From the NCBI GenBank assembly GCA_036339995.1, contig JAYYZW010000028.1, positions 1 through 33,184 of the forward strand: 33,184 nt of DNA, in the 5' to 3' direction. Source of the stretch: JAYYZW01 sp036339995. GTDB taxonomy: Bacteria > Pseudomonadota > Gammaproteobacteria > Ga0077536. The notes under the pieces are model-generated. The model did not search any database and was not told the origin of the DNA. It worked only from the letters and a program-made list of their open reading frames with translations. The stretch's first letter is position 1; every line of letters begins with the position of its first letter. Of this stretch, positions 1 through 9,032 are shown in pieces. The position numbers and the translations under genes are program-made.

Positions 1-139
1 TGAGACCACGTGAGGGATGGGAGCCGATGCCAATTACTTCGACTTCGTTCTCAATTGATATCTCTCCAACGATCGCGACAACCTTGGATGTTCCAATGTC
101 GAGTCCAACGATTAATTTTTTTTCCGGTTTCTTCACCAT
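1..139 (-). CDS. ftsA: Cell division protein FtsA, N-terminal fragment (runs off the window)
   Basis: Only the first 46 codons are present; the gene continues beyond position 1. The visible translation starts MVKKPEKKLIVGLDIGTSK and goes on through a VVAIVGE stretch. This is the phosphate-1 region of the actin/Hsp70-like ATPase fold, as found at the start of FtsA. FtsA is the membrane-associated actin homologue that tethers FtsZ rings to the inner membrane and helps activate septal synthesis. The ATG is at 137-139, with a GTG immediately after it as a weaker alternative. It lies 57 bases after ftsQ, the normal dcw position, and ftsZ would be expected beyond the window edge. Identification rests on the short conserved N-terminus plus context. 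Confidence 0.9.
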   Translation of the reverse strand, partial: MVKKPEKKLIVGLDIGTSKVVAIVGEISIENEVEVIGIGSHPSRGL

Positions 140-196
140 GCAGGTGAACTCCCGAAGGCTCTGTTCGATCGCGTATTGGGTCTCAAACAAATCATG

Positions 197-955
197 TCAG
201 CCATTACCCTTAAGCGAACCGTGTTCGGATACCGCAAAACCATTGGTATATCTCAAGTCCACCCGTTCGATGCGAGCCCACACGGCAATCAGCCCATGCT
301 GATAACCAAAAATGAATCTCGCAAGCCTGATTTCGAAGTCCCTACGCCCGATAATGAGTTGACGTTCCGCCGAGGTTGTGACCGTCCACGCGTGGCGTTT
401 GGACAGATCAAGTTGCACGGGACTCAAGCCGACCGTGCCCAGCTGATGTCGGACGTAATGGTAGCGCCGCAAAACCTCTAGCTCGGTGCCGAGGGGCCCG
501 CTCAAGCGCGCGAGACCCGACGGGATTTCGTCGGATGCGGGCACGAAGATGTCCGCCTGTTCGTTCAACAGGGCGTGCTTCCCCCATCTCACCACCGGCC
601 GCTGCTCCACGATACTAACGCGCAGGGCGTCCGGCCAAACCCGCCGAACACTGGCGTTCAGAATCCAAGGCTCGTCCAGCAGAATGGTCTGGATTTCTGA
701 TACATCGACCCCGAAAAAGCCGGCATCCACCGCTTCGATAACGACGACCTGCAAATGGTCGGGGTTGAGGTATCTGAATTCACCGTCCACCATCACTTTT
801 CGGATCGGTAATGCGGCTGGGTCGGAGAGAGTTTTTGCCAGAAAACCGAGTCCGACGAGGGTCACGAACAGCATCACACCGAAAACAATCAATGTGGGAG
901 ACAGAAGCTTCTCGTCACTTCGACCTCTTAATATGGCTTGCGAAGGCATATTCAT
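197..955 (-). CDS. ftsQ: Cell division protein FtsQ
   Basis: Bitopic inner-membrane protein that links FtsB/FtsL to the early divisome. The translation shows a short cytoplasmic tail, one membrane segment at about residues 20-43 (beginning LSPTLIVFGV), then a POTRA-like domain containing IRKVMVDGEF and the conserved stretch WILNASVRRVWPDALRV. A periplasmic beta domain with VVRWG follows. At about 252 residues it is close to the family's usual length. I chose the ATG at 953-955. A TTG at 962-964 that overlaps the ddl stop, or an ATG two codons downstream, are alternatives, and none has a strong ribosome binding site. It lies between ddl and ftsA, as in most gammaproteobacterial dcw clusters. 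Confidence 0.93.
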   Translation of the reverse strand: MNMPSQAILRGRSDEKLLSPTLIVFGVMLFVTLVGLGFLAKTLSDPAALPIRKVMVDGEFRYLNPDHLQVVVIEAVDAGFFGVDVSEIQTILLDEPWILNASVRRVWPDALRVSIVEQRPVVRWGKHALLNEQADIFVPASDEIPSGLARLSGPLGTELEVLRRYHYVRHQLGTVGLSPVQLDLSKRHAWTVTTSAERQLIIGRRDFEIRLARFIFGYQHGLIAVWARIERVDLRYTNGFAVSEHGSLKGNG

Positions 956-960
956 GAGAA

Positions 961-1902
961 TCAAAAACTCGAGGCCAGAATTGAAAGAACGAGTTCTTCG
1001 AACGACAGCCCTGCTTGACGAGCGGCCATCGGGACCAGTGAATGATCAGTCATTCCCGGAACGGTGTTGAACTCTATCAGCCACATGCGTGAGTCCTCGC
1101 CGCGCATGAAATCGACGCGGCCCCACCCGTGGCCGTCTAGTGCCGCGAACGCGGCCAGAGCAAGCTCCGCCGTATTACGTTCTTCGTCCGGTGACAAACC
1201 GCAAGGGCAGATATATTGCGTGGTATCGTCGATATATTTTGCCGCGTAATCGTAGAATTCACGAGGCGTTTCCACCCTTATTATCGGCAACGCCGCATCA
1301 CTTACGATGGAGAGCGTATAATCTCTGCCCTCTATCCAGCGCTCCGCCAGAACAGCATCATCGAATTTTCTTGCGTTTCCAAACGCCTCATCAAACTCGA
1401 TGTCCGATTCAACCTTGGTAATGCCGAAGCTCGAGCCTTCCCTAGCCGGTTTGATAATCAATGGCAGCCCGAGCTTTTCGATCACCGCACCGGCGTCAGA
1501 TTCGGCGTCGATGACTTCAAACGGCGGCGTCAGCATCCCAGCTCCGAGCAGGACGAGTTTCGCGCGTATCTTATCCATCGCCAGTGAACAACCTAGAACA
1601 CGCGTTCCCGTATAGGGCACGCCCATGAGTTCCAGCACCGCTTGAATCTGCCCGTCTTCGCCACCACGGCCGTGCAGAGCGATAAAATACCGATCAAATG
1701 CATTGTCGATAAAATCGTGGCCCAGCGCGCCGCTCCAATCGACGGCATGGGCATCGATGCCCACGCTTAGCAAGCCTTGTAGAATTTCCTGCCCGCTTTT
1801 CAGCGATATTTCGCGTTCGGCCGAAGCGCCACCCATTAATACGCCTACCCGTCCGGACTTTTCGATGACCTCGTCCAGGCCGATGCGCGGCGGCGCCGTC
1901 AT
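961..1902 (-). CDS. ddl: D-alanine--D-alanine ligase
   Basis: Cytoplasmic ATP-grasp ligase that makes the D-Ala-D-Ala dipeptide, which MurF then adds to the UDP-MurNAc tripeptide. Visible motifs are VGVLMGGASAEREISLKSG near the N-terminus, ALHGRGGEDG, the ATP-grasp segment LIIKPAREGSSFGI and the metal-binding end MWLIEFNTVPGMTDHSLVP. The length of 313 residues is normal for DdlB. The ATG at 1900-1902 overlaps the murB stop as ATGA. The open frame extends further upstream, but that extension is out-of-frame murB sequence and was excluded. By position this is the DdlB-type copy of the dcw cluster; whether a second ddl exists elsewhere cannot be seen. Confidence 0.97.
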   Translation of the reverse strand: MTAPPRIGLDEVIEKSGRVGVLMGGASAEREISLKSGQEILQGLLSVGIDAHAVDWSGALGHDFIDNAFDRYFIALHGRGGEDGQIQAVLELMGVPYTGTRVLGCSLAMDKIRAKLVLLGAGMLTPPFEVIDAESDAGAVIEKLGLPLIIKPAREGSSFGITKVESDIEFDEAFGNARKFDDAVLAERWIEGRDYTLSIVSDAALPIIRVETPREFYDYAAKYIDDTTQYICPCGLSPDEERNTAELALAAFAALDGHGWGRVDFMRGEDSRMWLIEFNTVPGMTDHSLVPMAARQAGLSFEELVLSILASSF

Positions 1903-2858
1903 TCCTCGCTCCCTTCCCGTGCATCGCGCTCGCCGGGAAGTCCAATGATCCTGACTTCGTGTTCGAGGCGCACTCCGGTGTTGGTTTCGACCTTCGCCTG
2001 TACGAATGTAATGAGCTTTTCGAGGTCTTCCGCACTCGCGCCTTGATCGTTCTCGACAAAATTCGCATGCAGCGTCGAAATCGAACATCCGCCGAGCCGG
2101 TATCCCTTGAGGCCGCATTGCTCAATCAAGCGCCCGGCAAAATCTCCTGGGGGATTCTTGAAAACCGAGCCGCACGTGGCCTTGCCGGTCGGCTGCGTCG
2201 CGGATCGCTGCGCCAGTACCGCCTTGATCTTGTCGGTTCCCCGGCCACCGGCCGACAAGGTCATTCGCAGAATGCCGATGACGAACCATTCACCCGCGGG
2301 TCCGTGAATTTGCCGGTAATCCGCCTCGTATTCGGCACGCGCTCTGCGACGAATACGGCCTTGGCGATCGACGGTTTCCACCGATTCGACATAGTCCCAG
2401 ACCTCGCCACCCAGAGCACCGGCATTCATGGCCATTGCGCCGCCCAGCGTTCCCGGTATTCCCGCGAGGAACTCGATTCCAGCAAGATTTTGCGCTGCCG
2501 CCGCGCGCGCCAGGCGTGCACAAGTAACACCACATTCCGCGTAGAGCCGGTTGGCATCGAGCCAGCGAAGCCTACCCAGGCCTGGTGTTGTCGCGATCAC
2601 CGTACCCCGCAGGCCGCCGTCGCGGATCAGCAAGTTGCTACCAAGACCAAGCCAGAAAATCGGCTCGGATTCCGGAATAATGGACAGGAATCCGATCAAA
2701 TCCATAACGTCGGCCGGCTCGAAGTAACGGTCGGCGACCCCGCCGCAGCGCCAGCTCGAATGTCTCGACATCGGCTCGCGATAGCGCAGGGCCCCGCGCG
2801 CCTCGAGTTCTGCATTCCAGTCGGACCGGGCATTCATTTCAATTGACTGACTTCTCAT
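1899..2858 (-). CDS. murB: UDP-N-acetylenolpyruvoylglucosamine reductase
   Basis: FAD- and NADPH-dependent enzyme that reduces UDP-GlcNAc-enolpyruvate to UDP-MurNAc, the second committed step after MurA. The translation shows the FAD-binding segment WLGLGSNLLIRDGG and the pair IEFLAGIPGTLGGAMAMNAGA. The catalytic region GSVFKNPPGDFAG and the end LHANFVEND follow. The compact 319-residue architecture matches type II MurB rather than the longer E. coli-type enzyme. The first ATG at 2858 was kept; a second in-frame ATG seven codons later is possible, and neither has a convincing Shine-Dalgarno. The gene lies 21 bases after murC and overlaps ddl by four bases. Confidence 0.97.
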   Translation of the reverse strand: MRSQSIEMNARSDWNAELEARGALRYREPMSRHSSWRCGGVADRYFEPADVMDLIGFLSIIPESEPIFWLGLGSNLLIRDGGLRGTVIATTPGLGRLRWLDANRLYAECGVTCARLARAAAAQNLAGIEFLAGIPGTLGGAMAMNAGALGGEVWDYVESVETVDRQGRIRRRARAEYEADYRQIHGPAGEWFVIGILRMTLSAGGRGTDKIKAVLAQRSATQPTGKATCGSVFKNPPGDFAGRLIEQCGLKGYRLGGCSISTLHANFVENDQGASAEDLEKLITFVQAKVETNTGVRLEHEVRIIGLPGERDAREGSEE

Positions 2859-2879
2859 ACCAAGGTCGTGGAGACGATC

Positions 2880-4280
2880 TCATCCGATCAATTCCTCGGC
2901 GATTCCTCCAATATCGCCCGCCCCGAGCATCGCAACCACGTCACCATCGCGAACGACCTCCGTAAGCACCTGCCGGACGGACTTGAGATCGTCGACGAAG
3001 ATCGGGGCCACCAGGCCACGCATTCGTATCGCGCGACACAGGGAACGGCCGTCGGCTCCCGGAACGGCCGGCTCCCCGGCTGCATAAACTTCAAGAAGAA
3101 CCAAAACGTTCGCTCGCGACAATACATTGACGAAATCTTCGAAAAGATCCCGCGTTCGAGAATATCGGTGCGGTTGATATACGACGATGAGACGCCGTTC
3201 AGGCCAGCTTCTCCTGATCGTTTTAAGCACAGCATCGATCTCTTTCGGATGATGGCCATAATCGTCGATGACGGTCAGTTCGTGATCTCCGATAGATACG
3301 GATAGATGCACCTGGCAGCGACGCGCTATGCCCTGAAATCTTGAAAGCGCGCTGCGTACTGCGTTCAGTTCAATGCCCAATTCGCGAGAGATGGCGATAG
3401 CGGCCAATGCATTCTGTACGTTGTGCTCGCCCGGCAAATTGAGCACGAATTCGTCCGCCTCCGGGTGCCCGTCAAAGCTCACGCGAAAATGCTCGCGACC
3501 GTCAATGTGTCTTATGTCGTGCCCACGTACGTCCGCGCCTTTCCTAAATCCAAAGGTGACGACGCGCGTGCGAATTTCGGGCACCAGGGAAGCCGCGTGC
3601 TCGTCATCGTGACTCACGCACGCAAATCCATAGAACGGGAGGCGGCGGAAAAATTCGACAAAGGTGGCTTTTAGCACCGAAAAATCGCCGTCGTATGTTC
3701 CCATGTGATCGGCGTCGACGTTCGTCAGTACCGCCATTAACGGATTCAACAGTAAAAACGAAGCGTCACTCTCATCCGCTTCGGCCACGAGATAAGGGCC
3801 CGAACCGAGACGCGCGTGAGAATTGATACTCTTGACGAGGCCGCCGACTATGAAGGTGGGATCGAGACCAGCCTCGGCTAGAACGCTCGCGATCAGACTC
3901 GTAGTCGTCGTTTTTCCGTGCGTGCCGGCGACCGCGATGCCACGTCGAAACCGCATCAGTTCAGCGAGCATTTCAGCGCGCGGAACCGTGGGAATTCGAT
4001 TTCGGCGCGCTGCTCGCAATTCTACATTGTCATCGCGAATCGCGCTCGAATATACGACGACGTCCGCGCCTTCAACATGTGCGGAATCATGTGATTCAAA
4101 AACAGATACACCGGTTTCAATCAGATGTTCGGTTACGCGTGACGGGCTGACGTCCGATCCGGAAATGCTGTAACCGAGATTGCAGAAAACTTCGGCGATC
4201 CCGCTCATCCCGGCACCACCGACACCGATAAAGTGAATTCTTTCGATTCTATGCATGAGTAGTTCGTTTTCTTCATGCAT
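2880..4280 (-). CDS. murC: UDP-N-acetylmuramate--L-alanine ligase
   Basis: Cytoplasmic Mur ligase that adds L-alanine to UDP-MurNAc using ATP. The nucleotide-sugar domain begins IHFIGVGGAGMSGIAEV at about residues 15-31. The ATP P-loop is GTHGKTTTTS at about 119-128. Further conserved stretches are EADESDASFL, LTNVDADHMGTYD, FQGIARRCQ, DDYGHHPKEI and YQPHRYSRT, and all three Mur-ligase domains appear intact over 466 residues. The ATG at 4280 is preceded by GGAG at a good distance, which favours it over the in-frame ATG at 4256. The start overlaps the murG stop by eight bases, which suggests translational coupling. Confidence 0.98.
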   Translation of the reverse strand: MHEENELLMHRIERIHFIGVGGAGMSGIAEVFCNLGYSISGSDVSPSRVTEHLIETGVSVFESHDSAHVEGADVVVYSSAIRDDNVELRAARRNRIPTVPRAEMLAELMRFRRGIAVAGTHGKTTTTSLIASVLAEAGLDPTFIVGGLVKSINSHARLGSGPYLVAEADESDASFLLLNPLMAVLTNVDADHMGTYDGDFSVLKATFVEFFRRLPFYGFACVSHDDEHAASLVPEIRTRVVTFGFRKGADVRGHDIRHIDGREHFRVSFDGHPEADEFVLNLPGEHNVQNALAAIAISRELGIELNAVRSALSRFQGIARRCQVHLSVSIGDHELTVIDDYGHHPKEIDAVLKTIRRSWPERRLIVVYQPHRYSRTRDLFEDFVNVLSRANVLVLLEVYAAGEPAVPGADGRSLCRAIRMRGLVAPIFVDDLKSVRQVLTEVVRDGDVVAMLGAGDIGGIAEELIG

Positions 4281-5370
4281 CTATGAACTCCACGCAATGC
4301 TTTGCGACGTCCTGAGTGGCTGAAGGCAGGGCAAGCGCGCGCGCGCGCATCGCCATATCGATCAGAGCGTTGCGGTCGTTCAACACACGGACCAGGAGAG
4401 TACAAAGGGACTCTGTGGTCATCTCATGTTCGGGCAGGAGGACAGCTGCACCCTTGTCGGACAAGTACCGTGCGTTAATGGTCTGGTGATCGTCGACCGC
4501 ATACGGATATGGAATCAGAATCGAGGCGATCCCGCACGCCGCTATTTCCGCTATGGTGATTGCGCCCGCCCGGGCGATGACGATGTCAGCCCATCGATAC
4601 GCGCCCGCCATATCATCGATATAGGCCTCGATTTCAACCTGTGTAATGCCCTCCCCGAGTCGATATCGCGCGCGGGTCGATTCGACTTCGTCCACGCCGC
4701 ATTGGTGCCTGACGCGCATATCTCTCACGCCACTTGCATTGATTGCGAAAGGCACCTGTTCGTTTAGCGCGCGCGCGCCACGGCTGCCGCCAAACACCAG
4801 CACGTTGACGCCTTCACGGGACGCCAGCCGATCGCCCGGCGCATCGATGCTGATGATCTCCGCTCGTATCGGGTTGCCTGTCGTCACCGCCATTGCGTCT
4901 TCGGGGAAACTTCCCGGAAAAGCTTCGAGCACGCACCTTGCGAGCCGCCTCAATAAGCGATTAGTCAAGCCCGGAACGGCATTCTGCTCGTGAATGACAA
5001 GGGGGCGCCTGCACAACCACGCGGCCACCCCGCCCGGGCCGCTTACGAAGCCTCCCATGCCGAGCACGACCCGCGGATTCGTTTTCACGATTGCAATAAT
5101 TGCCTCGACCACAGCGAGGGTTACGATTGCCGGCGCAGTTAACCAGCGCAGCAGACTTGTACGTCGAAGACCTGACACGGGGATCAGGCAGAGCGGAAAG
5201 CCATGCTGGGGCACGACGCGGGCTTCCAGCCCTTGGCGTGTCCCCATCCAATACAGTTTGATCCCCCGCTCTTTCAACGCATGGGCAACCGCGAGTCCCG
5301 GGTAGACGTGTCCACCCGTTCCACCCGCAACGATCATGACGGAGCGCGGTGAAAAATCCGGGCTAGACAA
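4273..5370 (-). CDS. murG: UDP-GlcNAc:lipid I N-acetylglucosaminyltransferase MurG
   Basis: Peripheral inner-membrane GT-B glycosyltransferase that adds GlcNAc to lipid I to give lipid II. Visible signatures are MIVAGGTGGHVYPGLAVA, VLGMGGFVSGPGG, HEQNAVPGLTNR, the donor-site stretch FGGSRGARALN and YIDDMAGAYRWADIVIARAGA. The likely start is a TTG at 5368-5370, overlapping the ftsW stop by eight bases. It is preceded ten bases upstream by a strong GGAGGAGG ribosome binding site. This gives a 365-residue protein with about eleven residues before the MIVAGG motif, which matches E. coli MurG (eight residues) well. An ATG at 5337 would begin exactly at the motif and has no comparable ribosome binding site. 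Confidence 0.95.
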   Translation of the reverse strand: MSSPDFSPRSVMIVAGGTGGHVYPGLAVAHALKERGIKLYWMGTRQGLEARVVPQHGFPLCLIPVSGLRRTSLLRWLTAPAIVTLAVVEAIIAIVKTNPRVVLGMGGFVSGPGGVAAWLCRRPLVIHEQNAVPGLTNRLLRRLARCVLEAFPGSFPEDAMAVTTGNPIRAEIISIDAPGDRLASREGVNVLVFGGSRGARALNEQVPFAINASGVRDMRVRHQCGVDEVESTRARYRLGEGITQVEIEAYIDDMAGAYRWADIVIARAGAITIAEIAACGIASILIPYPYAVDDHQTINARYLSDKGAAVLLPEHEMTTESLCTLLVRVLNDRNALIDMAMRARALALPSATQDVAKHCVEFIDA

Positions 5371-6571
5371 TGGCGTTAACCTCCTCCGCCGCGAGACGTT
5401 GCGCCTTACGCGCCTCCAGGCCCGCTCGGCACACCAGCCCAAGTGACACGAATGTAATCGCCAAACTGTTGCTACCGTAGCTCAAGAACGGCAGCGGTAG
5501 TCCTTTGGTGGGCAATAGCCCCATGTTCACACCGATATTTACAAATGCCTGTGTCCCAAGTAGAAGGCCGACACCATATGTCATGTATGCAGCGAAAATC
5601 AGGTTCGCGCGTTCTGCAATGCCGCCAATATGGAATATTCTCCAAATTAGACACACGAAAACACTGATGACTGTTATCGTACCGGCGAGACCCAATTCTT
5701 CGCCAATAACTGCAAAAACGAAATCCGTATGAACCTCGGGCAGGTAGTAGAGCTTTTGCACACTGTTGCCGAGACCAACACCGAACCACTCGCCCCGACC
5801 GAAGGCGATCAGCGCCTGCATCAGCTGGTATCCAGAGTTGTACGGATCCGCCCAGGGATCCATGAAGGTCATGAGCCGCTGCAAGCGATAAGGCGCAGTT
5901 ATCGACAGCGCCGCCAGGATCCCCAGTGCCGCGAGGCCCCAGAAAAAGAACCTCAAGAATGGGACGCCTGCCAGAAACAACATGCCGAGTCCGGTCGTGA
6001 ACAATACTACTGCTGCGCCGAAATCGGGCTCGAGCAAAAGCAAGGCGGAGATCACGGTTAACACTCCAATCGGCTTGATGAATCCGACGAATTCGCTCCG
6101 CACCTGGTTATTGTGCCGAACCATGTAAGCGGCGAGATAGACCACTACGGCGAGCTTGGCAGGTTCAGAGGGTTGAAGTGAAATGGAACCCAATTGCAAC
6201 CAGCGCATGCTGCCGTTGACCTCGTGCCCGAAACCCGGAATCAAAACGGCGACGAGTAGCATGATTCCCAAAAACAGCAGCGAAGTACTGTAGCGATCGA
6301 GTTTTTCCAGCGGAACTCGCATCGCGACAAACGCTGTTGTGCAACCGATTACCGCCGCGCCGAGGTGCCTCCAGAAATAATAAAGCGGCGAGAGTTCACG
6401 CTGCTCCGCGATGGACACCGAGGTCGATACGACCATGATTAACCCGATGCATAGCAGGGTCAGCGCCGCGCCGATCAACCAGATATCGTATTCGAACGCT
6501 GGTTTCTCACCGGGTCTTCCTTGCGGATCGCCCCGGGGAACGGCCTGATGATTGTGCACGGCTTCCGTCAT
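5363..6571 (-). CDS. ftsW: Septal peptidoglycan polymerase FtsW (SEDS family)
   Basis: Polytopic SEDS-family glycosyltransferase that polymerises lipid II at the septum together with FtsI. About ten hydrophobic segments are visible from residue 30 on. Family hallmarks include NGSMRWLQLGSISLQPSEPAKL, LLLEPDFGAAVVLF, GNSVQKLYYLPEVHTDFVF, IGEELG and GLLPTKGLPLPFLSYGSN. The length of 402 residues is typical of FtsW, and its place between murD and murG separates it from the elongation paralogue RodA. The N-terminal 30 residues are hydrophilic and poorly conserved. The ATG overlaps the murD stop as ATGA. Confidence 0.97.
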   Translation of the reverse strand: MTEAVHNHQAVPRGDPQGRPGEKPAFEYDIWLIGAALTLLCIGLIMVVSTSVSIAEQRELSPLYYFWRHLGAAVIGCTTAFVAMRVPLEKLDRYSTSLLFLGIMLLVAVLIPGFGHEVNGSMRWLQLGSISLQPSEPAKLAVVVYLAAYMVRHNNQVRSEFVGFIKPIGVLTVISALLLLEPDFGAAVVLFTTGLGMLFLAGVPFLRFFFWGLAALGILAALSITAPYRLQRLMTFMDPWADPYNSGYQLMQALIAFGRGEWFGVGLGNSVQKLYYLPEVHTDFVFAVIGEELGLAGTITVISVFVCLIWRIFHIGGIAERANLIFAAYMTYGVGLLLGTQAFVNIGVNMGLLPTKGLPLPFLSYGSNSLAITFVSLGLVCRAGLEARKAQRLAAEEVNAIV

Positions 6572-7935
6572 CTTACCCGTAGCTCTTCGACCGCCTGTCG
6601 GAATACGCGGCCGCGGTGTCTGTAGTCATCGAACATGTCGAAGCTGGCGCACCCCGGGGACAGCAGGACGACTTCGCCGGGCCGCGCCAGGCGGGCAGCG
6701 GCGGATACCGCCGCGTGCAGATCCGTCGCGTACAGGCTCGCAATTCTGCCTTTGAGAGCGCGATTTATTCGTTCCGATGCCCCACCGATCAAAACGACGG
6801 TATGCATGTGTCGAACGGCCGTGTTGGCAAGATCAGAGAAATCGGCTCTCTTATGCTCGCCGCCGGCGATTAGAACTCCCGAGCGCCCGCTGCAAAGCCC
6901 TTCTATTGACGCGCGGCTTGCGCCGGGATTCGTGGCTTTGGAATCGTTAATGAACGACACTCCTTCGATCTCGGCGATAGTTTCGGCGCGATGTTCGAGG
7001 CCATGAAACGATGTCATGGCGCGGATCATTTCCGGTCCGACCGGCCCGATCTCCGAACAAATGGCGACGGCAGCGAGCGCATTAGCGACGTTGTGCTTGC
7101 CGACGAGTTTCAATTCATCGACAGCCGCGTATTCGCCTGCCGGTCCCACGAGTACTGCCTCTGAATTCGCTTCGCGCAATCCGAACATACCGGTGCCGGG
7201 GCGCCTGAGCGTGAAATCGATCCGCTTCCCGGGACAGATGAGTCCGGCCGTTGCGGGGTCATCGGCATTCATTACGGCCGCCTCGGCGCCTGCCAATATC
7301 CGCGCCTTGATTCGCAGGTAATTGTCGAAAGAACCGTGTCGATCAAGGTGATCGGGCGATACGTTGAGAATGCACGCGACGCGCGGCGCAAGCGTGCGTG
7401 TTAGTTCGAGCTGAAAACTCGAAAGTTCGAGTACGTAAACTTCCGGTTCATCGTTCTGGATCAAATCCAGCGCGGGTGGGCCCAGGTTGCCGCCGCAGCA
7501 CGTCACTATGCCGGCAGCTTCCAGCATTTCGGCGACTAGCAAGGTCACCGTGCTTTTCCCGTTCGTCCCCGTAATCGCAATGACCGGCGCACGCGCGGAT
7601 TCAGCGAACAGTTCGATGTCTCCGACCACGTCGACGCCCGCTTCGTGCGCTGCGCGAAGCGAGGGATCGTCAACAGCCACGCCGGGGCTCAGAATGATGC
7701 GCCCACATGTCGATAATTCATCGGCATTCAGGCCGCCCGTCAACACTCTGGCCTCGGGGCATTCCCGCCGTACGTCATCGGCGTACGGCGGTTCTTCACG
7801 CGTGTCCATGGCCACGACCGTCGCCCCGCGGCCACGAAGAAACCGCACGCAGGATCGACCTGTCAGCCCAAGGCCGACGACCGCAAAATCGGCAGCTCGC
7901 GCTCTCATTTTCGATGCCTTGACCCCCAGGTCCAC
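6568..7935 (-). CDS. murD: UDP-N-acetylmuramoylalanine--D-glutamate ligase
   Basis: Cytoplasmic Mur ligase that adds D-glutamate to UDP-MurNAc-L-Ala. The translation carries the N-terminal nucleotide-sugar fold FAVVGLGLTGRSCVRFL and the P-loop GTNGKSTVT at about residues 123-131. It continues with the substrate segment LELSSFQLE, LNVSPDHLDRHGS and the C-terminal INDSKATNPGA and LLSPGCASFDMFDDY motifs. Its 455 residues are near the family norm. The first ATG at 7935 is used; an ATG at 7908 would remove nine residues ahead of the first beta strand and is also plausible. It starts 14 bases after the mraY stop. Confidence 0.97.
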   Translation of the reverse strand: MDLGVKASKMRARAADFAVVGLGLTGRSCVRFLRGRGATVVAMDTREEPPYADDVRRECPEARVLTGGLNADELSTCGRIILSPGVAVDDPSLRAAHEAGVDVVGDIELFAESARAPVIAITGTNGKSTVTLLVAEMLEAAGIVTCCGGNLGPPALDLIQNDEPEVYVLELSSFQLELTRTLAPRVACILNVSPDHLDRHGSFDNYLRIKARILAGAEAAVMNADDPATAGLICPGKRIDFTLRRPGTGMFGLREANSEAVLVGPAGEYAAVDELKLVGKHNVANALAAVAICSEIGPVGPEMIRAMTSFHGLEHRAETIAEIEGVSFINDSKATNPGASRASIEGLCSGRSGVLIAGGEHKRADFSDLANTAVRHMHTVVLIGGASERINRALKGRIASLYATDLHAAVSAAARLARPGEVVLLSPGCASFDMFDDYRHRGRVFRQAVEELRVR

Positions 7936-7949
7936 ACGCCTGTCCCGTT

Positions 7950-9032
7950 CTACCTTAGCTTGAGCGTCGCCAGCGCGGCGAGGACGAGCACGACTGTAAT
8001 GATCCAGAAACGAACGATTACCCGCGGCTCGGGCCAGCCTTTGAGTTCGAAGTGGTGGTGAATCGGCGCCATCTTGAAGATCCGTTTACCAGTCAGTTTG
8101 TACGAGACGACTTGCAGGATCACCGACACCGTTTCCATTACGAACACGCCGCCCATGATCAGGAGAACGAGTTCCTGCCGTACGACCACGGCGACCGTGC
8201 CAAGCGCGGCCCCGAGCGCTAGTGCGCCCATGTCGCCCATGAAAATTTGAGCCGGGTATGTATTGAACCAGAGGAACCCCAGCCCGGCACCCACGATCGC
8301 GCCGCAAAAAACGCACACTTCTCCAACCCCACTGATATAGGGCACGGCCAAGTAGCGCGCGAAATTCACATTCCCGGCGACGTAGGCGAATATGATCAAG
8401 GCGGCTGCAATCATCACCGTCGGCAAAACCGCCAACCCGTCCAGGCCGTCCGTCAGATTGACTGCATTGCTCGTACCCACGATTACGAAATACGTGAAGA
8501 TGATGTAAAACCAACCGATGTCGAGGGCTATGCTTTTAATGAACGGGACGATCAACTGAGTCTCGGACGGGGTTCGCGCCGTGTAATAGAGCACGAGGGC
8601 CGTCGCAAGCGCTACGGCGGACTGCCATGCGTATTTCTTACCCGCAGAAAGTCCTCTCGAATCACGGTGGCTTAGTTTGAGATAATCATCTACTGAACCA
8701 ACGGCGCCGAATAAAATGGTGGTTAACAACACTACCCAAACGAAGCGGTTACCGAGATCGCTCCACAATAGGGTGCTCGCGGTGATCGATACCAGGATCA
8801 GCAAGCCGCCCATCGTCGGAGTACCGGCTTTAGATTGGTGTGATTCGGGTCCGTCGTCACGAATATTTTCAGCGATCTGAAAACTAGCCAGACGACGAAT
8901 CATCGATGGTCCAATGATCAACGCAATGAAAAGGGCCGTGAGCACCCCGAGTATCGTGCGCAGGGTAATATATTGAAATACGTTGAACCCGGAGTGGAAC
9001 TGCACCAGATATTCCGTCAGATAGATCAGCAC
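7950..9032 (-). CDS. mraY: Phospho-MurNAc-pentapeptide transferase (lipid I synthase)
   Basis: Integral membrane enzyme that transfers phospho-MurNAc-pentapeptide from UDP to undecaprenyl phosphate, forming lipid I. About ten membrane segments are visible. Conserved signatures are SHQSKAGTPTMGGLL, FGAVGSVDDYLKL, NAVNLTDGLDGLA, FLWFNTYPAQIFMGDMGALALG and the cytoplasmic APIHHHFELKGW loop. The length is 360 residues, the same as E. coli MraY. The start is a GTG at 9030-9032, with GGAG eight bases upstream inside the end of murF. The short overlap with the murF stop implies coupled translation. Confidence 0.98.
   Translation of the reverse strand: MLIYLTEYLVQFHSGFNVFQYITLRTILGVLTALFIALIIGPSMIRRLASFQIAENIRDDGPESHQSKAGTPTMGGLLILVSITASTLLWSDLGNRFVWVVLLTTILFGAVGSVDDYLKLSHRDSRGLSAGKKYAWQSAVALATALVLYYTARTPSETQLIVPFIKSIALDIGWFYIIFTYFVIVGTSNAVNLTDGLDGLAVLPTVMIAAALIIFAYVAGNVNFARYLAVPYISGVGEVCVFCGAIVGAGLGFLWFNTYPAQIFMGDMGALALGAALGTVAVVVRQELVLLIMGGVFVMETVSVILQVVSYKLTGKRIFKMAPIHHHFELKGWPEPRVIVRFWIITVVLVLAALATLKLR

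Noticed and set aside
1959..2846. A 295-codon open frame on the plus strand opposite murB
   Set aside because: It lies wholly antisense to a clearly recognisable murB, has no ribosome binding site and resembles no known family. It reflects the codon bias of the opposite strand.
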